NCBI GenBank assembly: GCA_047602125.1
Contig: JASGIB010000001.1
Coordinates: 1,798,001 to 1,862,000 of the forward strand
DNA from: Pseudoluteimonas sp047602125
GTDB lineage: Bacteria > Pseudomonadota > Gammaproteobacteria > Xanthomonadales > Xanthomonadaceae
Length of the DNA stretch: 64,000 nucleotides
Direction of reading: 5' to 3'
In this document: piece by piece, positions 54,120 to 64,000 of the stretch
Layout: each line of letters starts with the position of its first letter
How positions within the stretch are numbered: the first letter of the stretch is position 1
The notes under the pieces: generated by a model
What the model saw: only the letters and a program-made list of their open reading frames with translations
The model's database searches: none
What the model was told of the DNA's origin: nothing
Made by a program: the position numbers and the translations under genes

Positions 54120-54665
54120 CTAGCGCGGGTTGGCTGCGTTGCGGATCCATCCGTCGATTTCGCCCTCGGCGAACGGTCCGGCCCGGCGTTCCAGCACCCG
54201 GCCATCGGCCGCGACCAGCACGCTGTAGGGCAGCACGCCCCGATGATCGCCGAGGCGAACGCTGGCATCGGCCGGACCCGGGCGGTCGAGCAGGATCGGA
54301 TAGGACACCGGATGCGCCTGGAGGAAGGCCGCGACCGCGGCAGGATCGTCCAGGGCGATTCCGATCACTTGCACGCCATTTGCCGGCTGTTCGCCGGAGT
54401 AGCGTTGCAGTTCCGCCATTTCCGCGACACAAGGGCCGCACCAGCTGGCCCAGAAGTTCAGCAGCAGGGGTTTCCCGGCATGGGCGTCGGGTAGCCGGAC
54501 CGGCCGCCCGTCAAGTCCCTGCAGTTCAAGCGTCGGCAGGGTCGCGGGCGGTTGTGCGGCAATCGATGCCGGCGCTTCGGGATGACCGAGGCGGTATTCC
54601 AGCGCCGCGCCGGCGACGGCCGCGAACAAGGCGCCCAGCAAGGCCGCACGATGTTCGCGGATCAC
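54120..54665 (-). CDS. TlpA-like periplasmic thioredoxin
   Basis: 181 aa. The N-terminal membrane anchor (about 8-24) is followed by a thioredoxin fold with NFWASWCGPCVAEM. The GTG start overlaps the dsbD stop (GTGA), which implies coupled translation. It is probably kept reduced by DsbD. Confidence 0.88.
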   Translation of the reverse strand: MIREHRAALLGALFAAVAGAALEYRLGHPEAPASIAAQPPATLPTLELQGLDGRPVRLPDAHAGKPLLLNFWASWCGPCVAEMAELQRYSGEQPANGVQVIGIALDDPAAVAAFLQAHPVSYPILLDRPGPADASVRLGDHRGVLPYSVLVAADGRVLERRAGPFAEGEIDGWIRNAANPR

Positions 54666-56965
54666 CGGGCCGCCCGTGCCAGTGCGTTGCGCACGAGTTC
54701 GGGGGTCAGCACGGTCGGCAGCACCTTGCCTTCGCCGCCGCCGCGCGGATAGACCACGTACAGCGGAATGCCGACCGCGCCGTAACGTTGCAGGTAGGCG
54801 GTGATCGCCGGATCGACGTCGGTGTAGTCGCCGACCATGTAGGTGGCGTTCGCCGCCTGCAGGGCGTCGCGGAAAGCCTCGCGCGACAGCACGGCCTTCT
54901 CGTTCGCCTTGCAGGTGATGCACCAGTCGGCGGTGATGTCGACGAACACCACCTGCCCCTGCGCGCGCAGCGAGGCCAGTCGCACTTCCGAATACGGCAT
55001 CGCGGTCGTGGCTCCGACCGAAGTGGTTTCGCCCGCATGCGCCGGCGGCAACGCGTGGATGCGTTGCAGCGGCCACAGCATCGCGAGCAGGGCGACGATG
55101 GCGAGGATCGATCCCCAGCGCGCGCCCTGCATGCGCGAACGCGTCCACGCCCAGGCCGCGAGCGCGACCGCGATCGCCGCGAGCATCCAGTTCCACACCG
55201 CGTCGCCGCCGCGTTGCGTCGCCAGCACCGATACCAGCCACGCCGCGGTGAGGTACATCGGGAACGCCATCAGCTGCTTGAAGGTTTCCATCCACGCGCC
55301 CGGTTTCGGCAACCGTTGCGCGAGCGCGGGCACGAAACCGATCAGCAGGAACGGCAACGCGAGGCCCAGTCCCAGCGCGAGGAACACCAGCATCCCGCCC
55401 AATGCCGGGCCGGCGAACGCGTAGGCCAGCGCCGCGCCCATGAACGGGCCGATGCACGGCGTGGCCAGCACCACGGCCAGCACGCCGGTGGCGAAATCGC
55501 CGGCCGCGCCGTGCTTCTGCATCCACGCATTGCCGCGCGCGCCGATGCCCACGTTCGGATACCACACGCCGGACAGGCTCAGGCCCAGCGCGAACAGCAG
55601 CAGCGCGATCGCGGCCACCACCAGTGGCTGTTGCAACTGGAAACCCCAGCCCAGCGCCAGCCCGGCCTTGCGCAGCGCCAGCGCGAGCGCGCCGAGCGCC
55701 GCGAACGCGGCGAGTACGCCGGCGGTGTACCAGAGCGCATGCGCGCGAGCCCGTGATCGACTCTCGCCGCTGTTGGTCAGCGACAGCGCCTTCAGCGACA
55801 GCACCGGCAGCACGCAGGGCATGAGGTTGAGGATCAATCCGCCCAGCAGCGCGAACAGCAGGCTGGTGAGGAGCGAATTGGTTGCCGGTTGCCGGTTGCC
55901 GGTTGCCGGAGGCAGTTCGCGTGGAGGATTCGCGGCTTCGACTGTCGAAGGCGTGGTGGCGACTGCAGGCGAAGTCGCGGTCGAGCCCGTCGAAGCGGTG
56001 TCGGCATTCGATTCGGGCAACACCGGTTCCGTCGGGCCTTCCGCGACGGTCGTGGCCAGCGTGCCGCGCGGGATTTCCACCGCCACGCGCCGCGTCATCG
56101 GCGGATAGCAGATGCCATCGTTCTGGCAACCCTGGAAGGTCGCGACCAAGGTTGCCTTCGCCGCGCCCTCGCTCGTGCGCTTCAACGGCAGCGGTGCTTC
56201 GGCCTGGTCGAAGTACACGACCACGTCGCCGAAATGTTCGTCGTGGTGCTGCACGCCCTTCGGCCAGCGCGGAGCGCCGGCGGCGATGCCGGGCGCGCCT
56301 TCAAGCTTCAGCGTGGTGCGGTCGCGATAGAGGTAATAGCCGCGCGCCGGAGTGAAGCGCAGCAGCAGGGTGTTGCCGTCGTCGGCGATGGCTTCGAAGC
56401 CGAACGCTTGTTCCGGCGGCAGCGGTTTCGCATCGGTCGCGCCCGGCTTGGTCGTTGCGAACAGCGATCCGCGGTTCGACGTGCCCGACAGCAGCGCGTT
56501 GTCGTCACCGGTCGCCGCGGGCAGCGCGACGGTCAGCGTGCGTGTCTGCGGCGGATAGCAGACGCCGGCATCGGCGCAGCCCTGGTACTTGATGCGCAAC
56601 GTGATCTTGTCGCGATCGCCCGCGTCGCCGGACACGCTGCCGGTGAGGCGGCCACGGTAGGTTTCCACGTCGCCGAAGAATTCATCGTGGTGCTTCGCAC
56701 CGTCGGGCAGCGATAGCGCCGCGCCTGCGAACGAGCCGTCGGGCGATTCGACCTTGGTGCGGTGGCGGTAGAGATAGAAGCCCTCCGCGATCTTCCAGTC
56801 GACGGTGATCTTGTCCCGCGCATCGGCCTTCGCCGACAACATGAACACCGAATCCACCGGCGGCAGTTCGGACGGATCGATGGCGGCGCGCGCCGGCAGC
56901 AGCGGCGCCGCGCAGAGCAGGAGCGCGGCGAAGGCGCGCAGGAACGAGGAGGCGGGACGGATCAT
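54662..56965 (-). CDS. dsbD: Thiol:disulfide interchange protein DsbD with two alpha domains
   Basis: 767 aa, longer than the usual 560-600. A signal peptide is followed by two successive DsbD-alpha-type domains, each with the redox Cys pair: YQGCADAGVCYPP (about residue 120) and FQGCQNDGICYPP (about 280). Then come a Pro/Thr-rich linker, an eight-helix beta domain (NLMPCVLPVLSLKAL; LATPCIGPFMGAA) and a C-terminal thioredoxin gamma domain (ITADWCITCKANE). It moves electrons from cytoplasmic thioredoxin to periplasmic thiols. Its ATG overlaps the cutA stop. The linker contains a 7-bp tandem repeat. Confidence 0.92.
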   Translation of the reverse strand: MIRPASSFLRAFAALLLCAAPLLPARAAIDPSELPPVDSVFMLSAKADARDKITVDWKIAEGFYLYRHRTKVESPDGSFAGAALSLPDGAKHHDEFFGDVETYRGRLTGSVSGDAGDRDKITLRIKYQGCADAGVCYPPQTRTLTVALPAATGDDNALLSGTSNRGSLFATTKPGATDAKPLPPEQAFGFEAIADDGNTLLLRFTPARGYYLYRDRTTLKLEGAPGIAAGAPRWPKGVQHHDEHFGDVVVYFDQAEAPLPLKRTSEGAAKATLVATFQGCQNDGICYPPMTRRVAVEIPRGTLATTVAEGPTEPVLPESNADTASTGSTATSPAVATTPSTVEAANPPRELPPATGNRQPATNSLLTSLLFALLGGLILNLMPCVLPVLSLKALSLTNSGESRSRARAHALWYTAGVLAAFAALGALALALRKAGLALGWGFQLQQPLVVAAIALLLFALGLSLSGVWYPNVGIGARGNAWMQKHGAAGDFATGVLAVVLATPCIGPFMGAALAYAFAGPALGGMLVFLALGLGLALPFLLIGFVPALAQRLPKPGAWMETFKQLMAFPMYLTAAWLVSVLATQRGGDAVWNWMLAAIAVALAAWAWTRSRMQGARWGSILAIVALLAMLWPLQRIHALPPAHAGETTSVGATTAMPYSEVRLASLRAQGQVVFVDITADWCITCKANEKAVLSREAFRDALQAANATYMVGDYTDVDPAITAYLQRYGAVGIPLYVVYPRGGGEGKVLPTVLTPELVRNALARAAR
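55880..55908 (-). repeat. Four-unit 7-bp tandem repeat inside dsbD
   Basis: On the coding strand CGGCAAC is repeated four times, encoding ATGNRQPAT in the linker between the second alpha domain and the membrane domain. Because 7 is not a multiple of 3, gain or loss of one unit would frameshift the gene. Confidence 0.85.
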
Positions 56966-57300
56966 TCGGGAATGGGCTCGGGGCGGGTTTCGTCGGCGAT
57001 CCAGCGCAGGTAGCCGGGCAAACCGGAGTCGGGTTCGACCGCGACCAGCTCCGGCAGTTCGTACGGGTGCAACCGGACCAGCCGGTCCTGCAGCGCCTGC
57101 AACCGGTCGGCCCGGGTCTTGATCAGCAGCAACGCTTCCTCGGCGCGCTCGACCGTGCCCTGCCAGCGATACACCGAACGCAGGCCGGGAAGGATGTTCA
57201 CGCAGGCCGCCAGCCGTTCGCCGACCAGCGTTTCGGCGATCCGCTCGGCCGTGGCGGGATCGGGGCAGGTGCAGAAGCAGAGGAGTGCGCTCACCGGCAT
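56962..57300 (-). CDS. cutA: Divalent-cation tolerance protein CutA
   Basis: 112-aa trimeric protein with the family pattern TCPDPATAERIAETLVGERLAACVNIL and YRWQGTVERAEEALLLIKT. Linked in E. coli to copper tolerance; the biochemical role is unclear. It is first in the cutA-dsbD-tlpA overlap chain. Confidence 0.92.
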   Translation of the reverse strand: MPVSALLCFCTCPDPATAERIAETLVGERLAACVNILPGLRSVYRWQGTVERAEEALLLIKTRADRLQALQDRLVRLHPYELPELVAVEPDSGLPGYLRWIADETRPEPIPE

Positions 57301-57327
57301 AGGGTAGCGGTTCGGCCGCGGGCGACG

Positions 57328-57357
57328 CCCTTGAAAGCCCCGCGGCGGCCCCCACTT
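57328..57357 (+). promoter_or_regulatory. Heat-shock (sigma32) promoter of groESL
   Basis: CCCTTGAAAG (from 57328) and CCCCCACTT (57349-57357), 12 nt after the TTGAAA, fit the RpoH consensus CTTGAAA-N11-15-CCCCATNT. An extended -10 (TGCTAAAAT, 57420-57428) nearer the gene may be a sigma70 promoter. No CIRCE inverted repeat is visible. Confidence 0.75.
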
Positions 57358-57472
57358 CCGATCCGTCCCGGCTCGCCGGGTTCGTTTTGCCGGCGAGGCT
57401 GGCAGGCGCACGCCGCGACTGCTAAAATCCCGGTCTTTTCCCCAACCAATCAAGCACTTGCGAGGGCTGTCG

Positions 57473-57757
57473 ATGAACATCAAGCCGCTGTACGACCGCG
57501 TGGTCATCAAGCGCATGGAAGAAGAGAAGCTGTCCGCCGGCGGGATCGTGATCCCCGACAGCGCCACCGAGAAGCCGATCAAGGGCGAAGTCGTCGCCGT
57601 CGGCGCCGGCAAGGTGCTCGACAACGGCCAGCTGCGCGCGCCGCAGGTCAAGGTCGGCGACAAGGTGCTGTTCGGCAAGTACAGCGGCACCGAGGTCAAG
57701 CTCGACGGCACCGAATACCTGGTGGTGAAGGAAGACGACATCTTCGCGACGCTCTGA
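57473..57757 (+). CDS. groES: Co-chaperonin GroES
   Basis: 94-aa lid of the chaperonin: MNIKPLYDRVVIKRMEEE, the mobile loop EEKLSAGGIVIPDSATEKP, and GDKVLFGKYSGTEVK. Length is normal. It is transcribed with groEL after a 57-bp gap. Confidence 0.97.
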   Translation: MNIKPLYDRVVIKRMEEEKLSAGGIVIPDSATEKPIKGEVVAVGAGKVLDNGQLRAPQVKVGDKVLFGKYSGTEVKLDGTEYLVVKEDDIFATL

Positions 57758-57814
57758 GCGCGCGAACCGTTTCCCGAATTTCTTTCCGACGAATTCTTTT
57801 GAGGTAAATCGAAC

Positions 57815-59452
<1,638 letters not shown>

Positions 59453-59476
59453 AACGCCTCGCTCCATCCGCGACAC

Positions 59477-59511
59477 GAAAAGCCCCGCATCGCTGCGGGG
59501 CTTTTCCTTTT
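59477..59511 (+). terminator. Terminator after groEL
   Basis: AAAAGCCCCGCA-tcgc-TGCGGGGCTTTT followed by CCTTTTC, 25 bp after the groEL stop. Confidence 0.9.
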
Positions 59512-59640
59512 CTGGCGCGAGCTTTCGCGCGCTGCGGCGGTTTCGCGCATCCATGACTTGCGGCCTGCGGCATCGGCTGCATCCGGGTCGATGCTGCAAT
59601 TGCGCGCAACCTGCGCGCTTGCGAAGCGGAGGTCTCCCCC

Positions 59641-59925
59641 ATGAAACGCTTGCTTGCAATCGGTGCGCTGCTGGTCTGCGGGTCCGCATGGGCCGGTACC
59701 GACAGCGTGCGGATCGAAACCCTGGTGGCGGAAACCGGATTGAGCGTCAGCGAAATCCAGATGCTGACCGGCGCGCGTACTCCGCACATGGAATACATGA
59801 CGTCGTATGCCCGTGCGGAAAGCCGCCTGGTGCGGGCGCTCGGCAAGGAGCGGGCCAAGGCCTTGCTCTCCGGGCGCGAAGTGCAGCTGGACAGCGGCGT
59901 GCGGATACGGCTCGCATCGCGCTGA
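59641..59925 (+). CDS. Small secreted protein of unknown function
   Basis: 94 aa with a clear signal peptide (MKRLLAIGALLVCGSAWAG, cut after AWA). The mature 75 residues are helical and charged (LVAETGLSVSEIQMLTGART...). A GGAGG site precedes ATG 59641. No known family. 59453-59640 before it holds only the groEL terminator and a presumed promoter. Confidence 0.7.
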   Translation: MKRLLAIGALLVCGSAWAGTDSVRIETLVAETGLSVSEIQMLTGARTPHMEYMTSYARAESRLVRALGKERAKALLSGREVQLDSGVRIRLASR

Positions 59926-59943
59926 AACAAGCGATGCCCCGAG

Positions 59944-59978
59944 GAGGGAAGCCCTGCGTCCATGCCGGGCTTCCCTTT
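59944..59978. terminator. Bidirectional terminator between convergent genes
   Basis: GGGAAGCCC and GGGCTTCCC separated by 12 nt, then TTTG, between the small secreted gene and the cytochrome peroxidase gene. Confidence 0.75.
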
Positions 59979-59990
59979 GCAACGCGGTGA

Positions 59991-61568
59991 TCAGAGCGCT
60001 TTCAGGAACGCGACGAGGTCCTGTTTTTCCTGCGTGCTCAAGTTCATTGCGAAGCGCGTGTCGTAGAAATCGACGACGTCGTCCAGCGTTGTCGCCGAGC
60101 CGTTGTGGAAATACGGCGGCCGTGCGGCGAGACCGCGCAGCACCGGACCCTTGAACCTGCCGATGTCCTTCCACTTGCCGGTGATCAGCGCCAGGCCGGG
60201 GTCGGTGGTCTGCACGGTTTCGCCGGTCGCCTTGTTGCGCAAGGTGTACAGCGGCATGTCCGGCGTGCGCCGCGAGGCATCCGACAGGCCGATGTCCAGC
60301 GGCAGCGCGACCGTGTGGTTGCCGACGTTGGGATCGTTGTGGCAGGACGTGCAGGTCCCGGGGATGCTCGGCAGCCCCAGTGCGTCGTTGAGGCCGGCGA
60401 CGCCGGTGATCGTGAGCGGCTTCTGGTTGAACAGGGCTTCGCCGCGCGCGATCGCGGCGCGCGCCGCCGCCTTCGCCGGGTTGCCGCCGCCGCTGGCGTT
60501 CGCCCAGGCGGAGAACAGCCCCATGGATTCCCCGTCGAACAAGGCGCCGGTCGGATCCGCGCCGAGCGTGTCGTTGACGCCGACGTAGAAGCGCTGGTTC
60601 GCGAGGATGCGCGGCCCGCCGATCGCGTCGTCTTCGTTGAGCAGGCCGGCAACGTCGTCGCGGATCTGCGCGGTGGTCAGCCCGGATTCGAAGGCGACGA
60701 TGTCGGCGAGCTGTTCCGGCGTCGGGTCGATGCCCTGCGCATGGCCGACGGTCGCGTCTGACGCCTGCCTGATCAGCGCGGTGTTCAGCGCATCGCTGTC
60801 CTGGCCCGCGTGCATCGGCGGCAGGAACGGCGTCTGCGTTTCGCGCCCGTCCCACATGATGCCGGTCAGGAACGCGAGGTTGGTCGAGGGCAGCGGGCGC
60901 CGGAACAACGACAGTTCCGCCGCGCTGGCGTAGTGGTAGGGATCGTCGACGTCGGCGAGGGTGAACTCGGCGTTGGCGGGGATGCCGATGCCCACGCGGA
61001 TCACGCCGCGGTCGAGCAGCATGCTGTAGGCGACGCGGCGCGCGGCGATGGTGGAAACGTCCAGGTTCGGCGCGTTCGATCCATCGTTGGTCCGGAACAG
61101 CGGATCGGTGCCGCCGGTGGCGGCGAAGCGCGCACGGATCTCGTTCGGCGTCATCGACCACGCCGCATCCTGCCGGTGGCAGGTCTCGCAGGAACGGCCA
61201 TTGGTGCCGATCGGCTGGAAGAACGTGTTGTCGCGGTCGATGCTGCCGCTGCGGGTGAAGGTGCGCATCCAGCCGCTGGCATCGCGGGTGGTCATCGGAT
61301 CCGGATTGGCGAATGCCGATCCCGCGCGCATCGCCACCGATGCGGCTTGCGCCGTCGATGGAGCCTTCCGCGCCGCGGTCGGCGCTTGCCCGCCGAACAG
61401 GGCGACGACGCGTTGCGCGCCTTGCGACAGGCGCTCCCCGATTCCGTGCAACAGGTCGCCGCCGGGAAACGCCAGCGCCAATCCGCCCAGGCCCAGCCCG
61501 GCGATGGCGAGCGTCGTTGCCAGGGTGCGACGCGTGCGCGCCGAACCCGCTTCATGCATCTTGCTCAT
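59991..61568 (-). CDS. Diheme cytochrome c peroxidase family protein
   Basis: 525 aa with an N-terminal export/anchor segment (about 18-36). It carries two heme c sites, SCETCHRQ (about residue 130) and TCTSCHND (about 390), with the MauG/CcpA-type C-terminal GRFKGPVLRGLAARPPYFHNG. Length exceeds classical CcpA (about 350), so the substrate may differ from H2O2. ATG 61568 has GGGGG upstream; 61580 is an alternative. 61581-61790 upstream is gene-free. Confidence 0.85.
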   Translation of the reverse strand: MSKMHEAGSARTRRTLATTLAIAGLGLGGLALAFPGGDLLHGIGERLSQGAQRVVALFGGQAPTAARKAPSTAQAASVAMRAGSAFANPDPMTTRDASGWMRTFTRSGSIDRDNTFFQPIGTNGRSCETCHRQDAAWSMTPNEIRARFAATGGTDPLFRTNDGSNAPNLDVSTIAARRVAYSMLLDRGVIRVGIGIPANAEFTLADVDDPYHYASAAELSLFRRPLPSTNLAFLTGIMWDGRETQTPFLPPMHAGQDSDALNTALIRQASDATVGHAQGIDPTPEQLADIVAFESGLTTAQIRDDVAGLLNEDDAIGGPRILANQRFYVGVNDTLGADPTGALFDGESMGLFSAWANASGGGNPAKAAARAAIARGEALFNQKPLTITGVAGLNDALGLPSIPGTCTSCHNDPNVGNHTVALPLDIGLSDASRRTPDMPLYTLRNKATGETVQTTDPGLALITGKWKDIGRFKGPVLRGLAARPPYFHNGSATTLDDVVDFYDTRFAMNLSTQEKQDLVAFLKAL

Positions 61569-61790
61569 TGCAACCCCCATGTCTTCCGTGATCGATGCCC
61601 GGCCGTGCCGGTCCCCTCTTCACATGGTCGTTACGACGGCAAGGGCGCGATTCGGACATCCCGCGCCGAATTCCGACGAACGGCATGACGCGTCGTTGGA
61701 ATCCGCGAATGCACGGATCCTGTTCCCGGTTCGCCGGCCGTTGTTGCTGGCCGCTTTGCCGACCATGCACCGTTTGGGCATGCTCGCCCC

Positions 61791-63968
61791 ATGCCCGCAT
61801 CCGTTTCCGCGTCCCTTTCCGCCTGGTTGCAGCGCCATCGCCGCGCCCTGCTGCGCGCGGGATTCGCGCTGGCCGCGGTGTACGCGCTGTACCTGCTCGC
61901 GGCCAACGTGTTCCTCAACACGCGCATCGGCGTGGACACGATCAACCGCAAGCCGCAGCGCTTCAGCGCGCAATGGGACTGGGCGATGAGCCTGTATCCC
62001 GGGCACATCCATGCGCGCGGGGTGAAGTTGCGCGGCCAGGTGCGCGGCGTGGAATGGAAGGTGGCAGGCGACGTCGCCGACGGACGCATCCAGCTGTTGC
62101 CGCTGCTGCGCCGGCAATTGCATTTCGGACCGATCGAGGGCGGCGTGGTCGACGTGGACGTGGAGACCGGCAAGCCGCCGGTGCCGCCGACGCCGAAGCC
62201 CGCGTCCGCGGCGCGACGCAAGCCCTGGGAACTGGTGTTCGACGGCATCCACGGCGCGCACGTGCGCCACCTGCGCTTCGACGACTGGACCGCGGAAGGC
62301 GAAGGCGAGGCGCTGTTCGTGTTCTACAAACGGATCGCCGGCGGACCGATGGAAATCCCGCCCTCAACGTTCCGCATGCGCAAGGCGACGCTGAAGCAGG
62401 GCGACATCGCCTGGGCGCACGACGCGAGCATCGCGCTGGACCTGGCGATGGCCCGCCACGTCGCCGCCGAAGTGCCGGGACTGCGCAAGCTGCGCCTGCT
62501 CGACGCGCGCCTGCAATTGTCGGGCGACGGGCCGGGCCTGGTGCTGGAGGAAGACGCCGACGGGCATCTTTCGCTGCGTCGCGACGGCGATGGCGGTCGC
62601 GTCTTCGCCGACGTGCGGGTGGAAAAAGGGTTGTTCGCGCCCGGCAGCCATCTGGAGGCAAAGGCGCCGCTGTTCCTGGACGGCACGCGTTCGCAGCAGG
62701 GCTACCGGGTCGAAGCGCGCTTCGACGTGATCGAGGACGCCACCGCGCTGCACGTACGCGTGCCGCCGGCCGGGCCGTCCGGCAACCGCATCGCGGCCGA
62801 CCTGCAGGTGCCCGGGCGCGAACTCGTTCCGCGCGACGTGCATGCCCTGCTCGCCAATACCCAGGGACGCGTCGCGCTGCAATGGCGCTTCGCCAGCCTC
62901 GCGTGGCTGAATCCGCTGCTGTCGAAGGGCTGGCTGCGCCTCGATGGCGCGGCCGACGTGCAGGCCGACCTGCACATCGTCGACGGCCGCATCGTCGACG
63001 GCAGCACCGCGTCGATTCCCGCCGCCAACGTCGAAGCCGACGTGCAGGGCAACGCCATCGTCGGCGAAGCGAGCGCCAAGGCGAAGGTCGAGGGCGGGCG
63101 CGCCCGCGTGGACATGGACGCGGCGAAATTCTCCATCGCCGCGGGCGATGCGCGTTCGCGGCCCTACGTGCAGGGCGACGACCTGCAACTGCACCTCGAC
63201 TCCAGCAGCGAGCTCGCGCGGTTCCGCGAGGAACTGCAGGCGCGGCTGGTGTTCGCGAACGCGCGCATCCCGGACCTGCGCGCCTACAACCGCATGCTGC
63301 CCACCGGCAGCGTGAAATTGCTCGGCGGCAGCGGACGGCTCGGCGGCGACCTTTCGCTGGACGATCGCGGCAAGCCGGTGCGCGCGACCCTGCAACTCGC
63401 CGGCAGCGGCGCCGGCATGCAGGTCGGCGTTTCGCGCATCACCGGCGACCTGACGCTCGCGAGTTCGATGCATCGCATCTCCGGCGACGATTACGCGATC
63501 GACGCGATGCGGCTGGGGCTGGCACGGGTGCGCCTCGCCAGCGCGCCGCGCGATGGGCCATGGTGGGCGCGCGCATCGCTCGCGGGGGGGCGCTTCGGCT
63601 GGCGCGTGCCGCTGCGACTCGACGGCAACGCGAAGCTGCAGATGCAGGACGCGGGCTTCCTGCTGGGCCTGTTCGCCGAACGCACGGCGTTCCCGAAGTG
63701 GGTCGGCAGGATCATCGACGAAGGCACGGTCGATGCGACCTCCGGCGTACACGTCGACGGAAAGAGCGTGCTGCTCGCGCCGCTGGCGGCGCACAACGAC
63801 CGCGTCGACCTGAAGGCGCGCCTGCGCCTGGCCAACGGCCGGTCCCAGGGCGATCTGTACGCGCGCTGGGGCGTGCTCGGCATGGGCGTGGAATTGCGCA
63901 ACGGCAAGCGCCAGTTGCACCTGGTCAACGCCGGGCGCTGGTACGACGGGCAGCCAGCGCGACCCTGA
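61791..63968 (+). CDS. AsmA/YdbH-like inner-membrane-anchored protein
   Basis: 725 aa. One N-terminal helix (about 22-42) precedes a long beta-rich periplasmic region with repeating short strands, resembling AsmA/TamB/YdbH lipid-transport bridges between the two membranes. No conserved catalytic motif is visible. The assignment is by shape and sequence style only. Confidence 0.6.
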   Translation: MPASVSASLSAWLQRHRRALLRAGFALAAVYALYLLAANVFLNTRIGVDTINRKPQRFSAQWDWAMSLYPGHIHARGVKLRGQVRGVEWKVAGDVADGRIQLLPLLRRQLHFGPIEGGVVDVDVETGKPPVPPTPKPASAARRKPWELVFDGIHGAHVRHLRFDDWTAEGEGEALFVFYKRIAGGPMEIPPSTFRMRKATLKQGDIAWAHDASIALDLAMARHVAAEVPGLRKLRLLDARLQLSGDGPGLVLEEDADGHLSLRRDGDGGRVFADVRVEKGLFAPGSHLEAKAPLFLDGTRSQQGYRVEARFDVIEDATALHVRVPPAGPSGNRIAADLQVPGRELVPRDVHALLANTQGRVALQWRFASLAWLNPLLSKGWLRLDGAADVQADLHIVDGRIVDGSTASIPAANVEADVQGNAIVGEASAKAKVEGGRARVDMDAAKFSIAAGDARSRPYVQGDDLQLHLDSSSELARFREELQARLVFANARIPDLRAYNRMLPTGSVKLLGGSGRLGGDLSLDDRGKPVRATLQLAGSGAGMQVGVSRITGDLTLASSMHRISGDDYAIDAMRLGLARVRLASAPRDGPWWARASLAGGRFGWRVPLRLDGNAKLQMQDAGFLLGLFAERTAFPKWVGRIIDEGTVDATSGVHVDGKSVLLAPLAAHNDRVDLKARLRLANGRSQGDLYARWGVLGMGVELRNGKRQLHLVNAGRWYDGQPARP

Positions 63969-63987
63969 CCGGCCCTACAATCGCCCG

Positions 63988-64000
63988 ATGCGCGAACAAG
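63988..64000 (+). CDS. Possible start of a next gene, cut by the window edge
   Basis: CCTACAATCGCCCG then ATG CGC GAA CAA runs off the edge. The CTACAAT-(N)-ATG spacing is common for leader-poor starts here, but four codons cannot identify anything. Confidence 0.25.

Noticed and set aside
57300..57472. A CIRCE/HrcA operator for groESL
   Set aside because: No TTAGCACTC-N9-GAGTGCTAA dyad is visible; the sigma32-type promoter explains heat-shock control.

Overview
The window is about 68% GC with densely packed genes. It reads as a chromosome segment of a Xanthomonadaceae/Lysobacteraceae gammaproteobacterium (Lysobacter/Luteimonas/Stenotrophomonas-like). This rests on the gene orders (aroQ-accB-accC; prmA-DUF3426-fis-purH-purD; bfd-bfr; an MFS/acyltransferase fusion), on protein sequence style, and on the dispersed 'ccctctccc...gggagaggg' and 'gtaggagcg...cgctcctac' intergenic repeats common in that family. 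The genus cannot be fixed from the sequence alone.

Layout. 1-1296 (-) is the N-terminal 432 codons of a Cas9 running off the left edge. Divergent from it, 1338-1432 (+), is a short transcript-like segment with a terminator that I predict to be its tracrRNA. 1534-9154 (-) is one efflux operon: membrane-fusion protein, a 71-aa protein, ABC ATPase, two MacB-like permeases, then an NtrC-type regulator and its kinase. A sigma54 promoter and palindromic upstream sites precede it. 9350-11183 is glmS, with a single-base frameshift, followed by a low-GC two-gene DUF6978/DUF1828 cassette. 12672-14561 is btuB under a cobalamin riboswitch. 14997-20979 holds a TfoX-C protein, free-methionine sulfoxide reductase, bioD and an RND efflux adaptor/pump pair. 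21136-22352 holds a secreted protein between inverted repeats and a phasin. 22491-26643 is queD and the molybdopterin operon moaA-moaC-moeA-moaD-moaE. The end of moaE runs into a low-GC insert carrying a DUF433/PIN-like toxin-antitoxin pair, next to tRNA-Met.

28243-37605 contains rppH, bfd, bfr, a hybrid sensor kinase with a degenerate GGDEF/EAL response regulator, two membrane proteins, erpA, nudC and ampE. 37729-45511 is more variable: a DUF559 endonuclease whose ends are made of repeat sequence, an MFS/acyltransferase fusion, a nuclease-helicase (DUF2075) with a MazG partner, LuxR and DUF4199 membrane proteins, DoxX, and then purD. 45625-53995 is a conserved (-) strand block: purH, fis, DUF3426, prmA, two unknowns, accC, accB, aroQ. 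54120-57300 is a redox block (TlpA-like thioredoxin, DsbD with a duplicated alpha domain, CutA). 57473-59452 is groESL behind a heat-shock promoter. The window ends with a small secreted protein, a diheme cytochrome c peroxidase and an AsmA-like protein.

Two conserved genes (glmS and the efflux-operon kinase) each carry one extra base that breaks an otherwise full-length frame; assembly error is the simplest explanation. The parts most likely to hold new biology are the Cas9/tracrRNA edge, the three small accessory cassettes (DUF6978-DUF1828, DUF433-PIN, DUF2075-MazG), and the repeat family that brackets the DUF559 gene.
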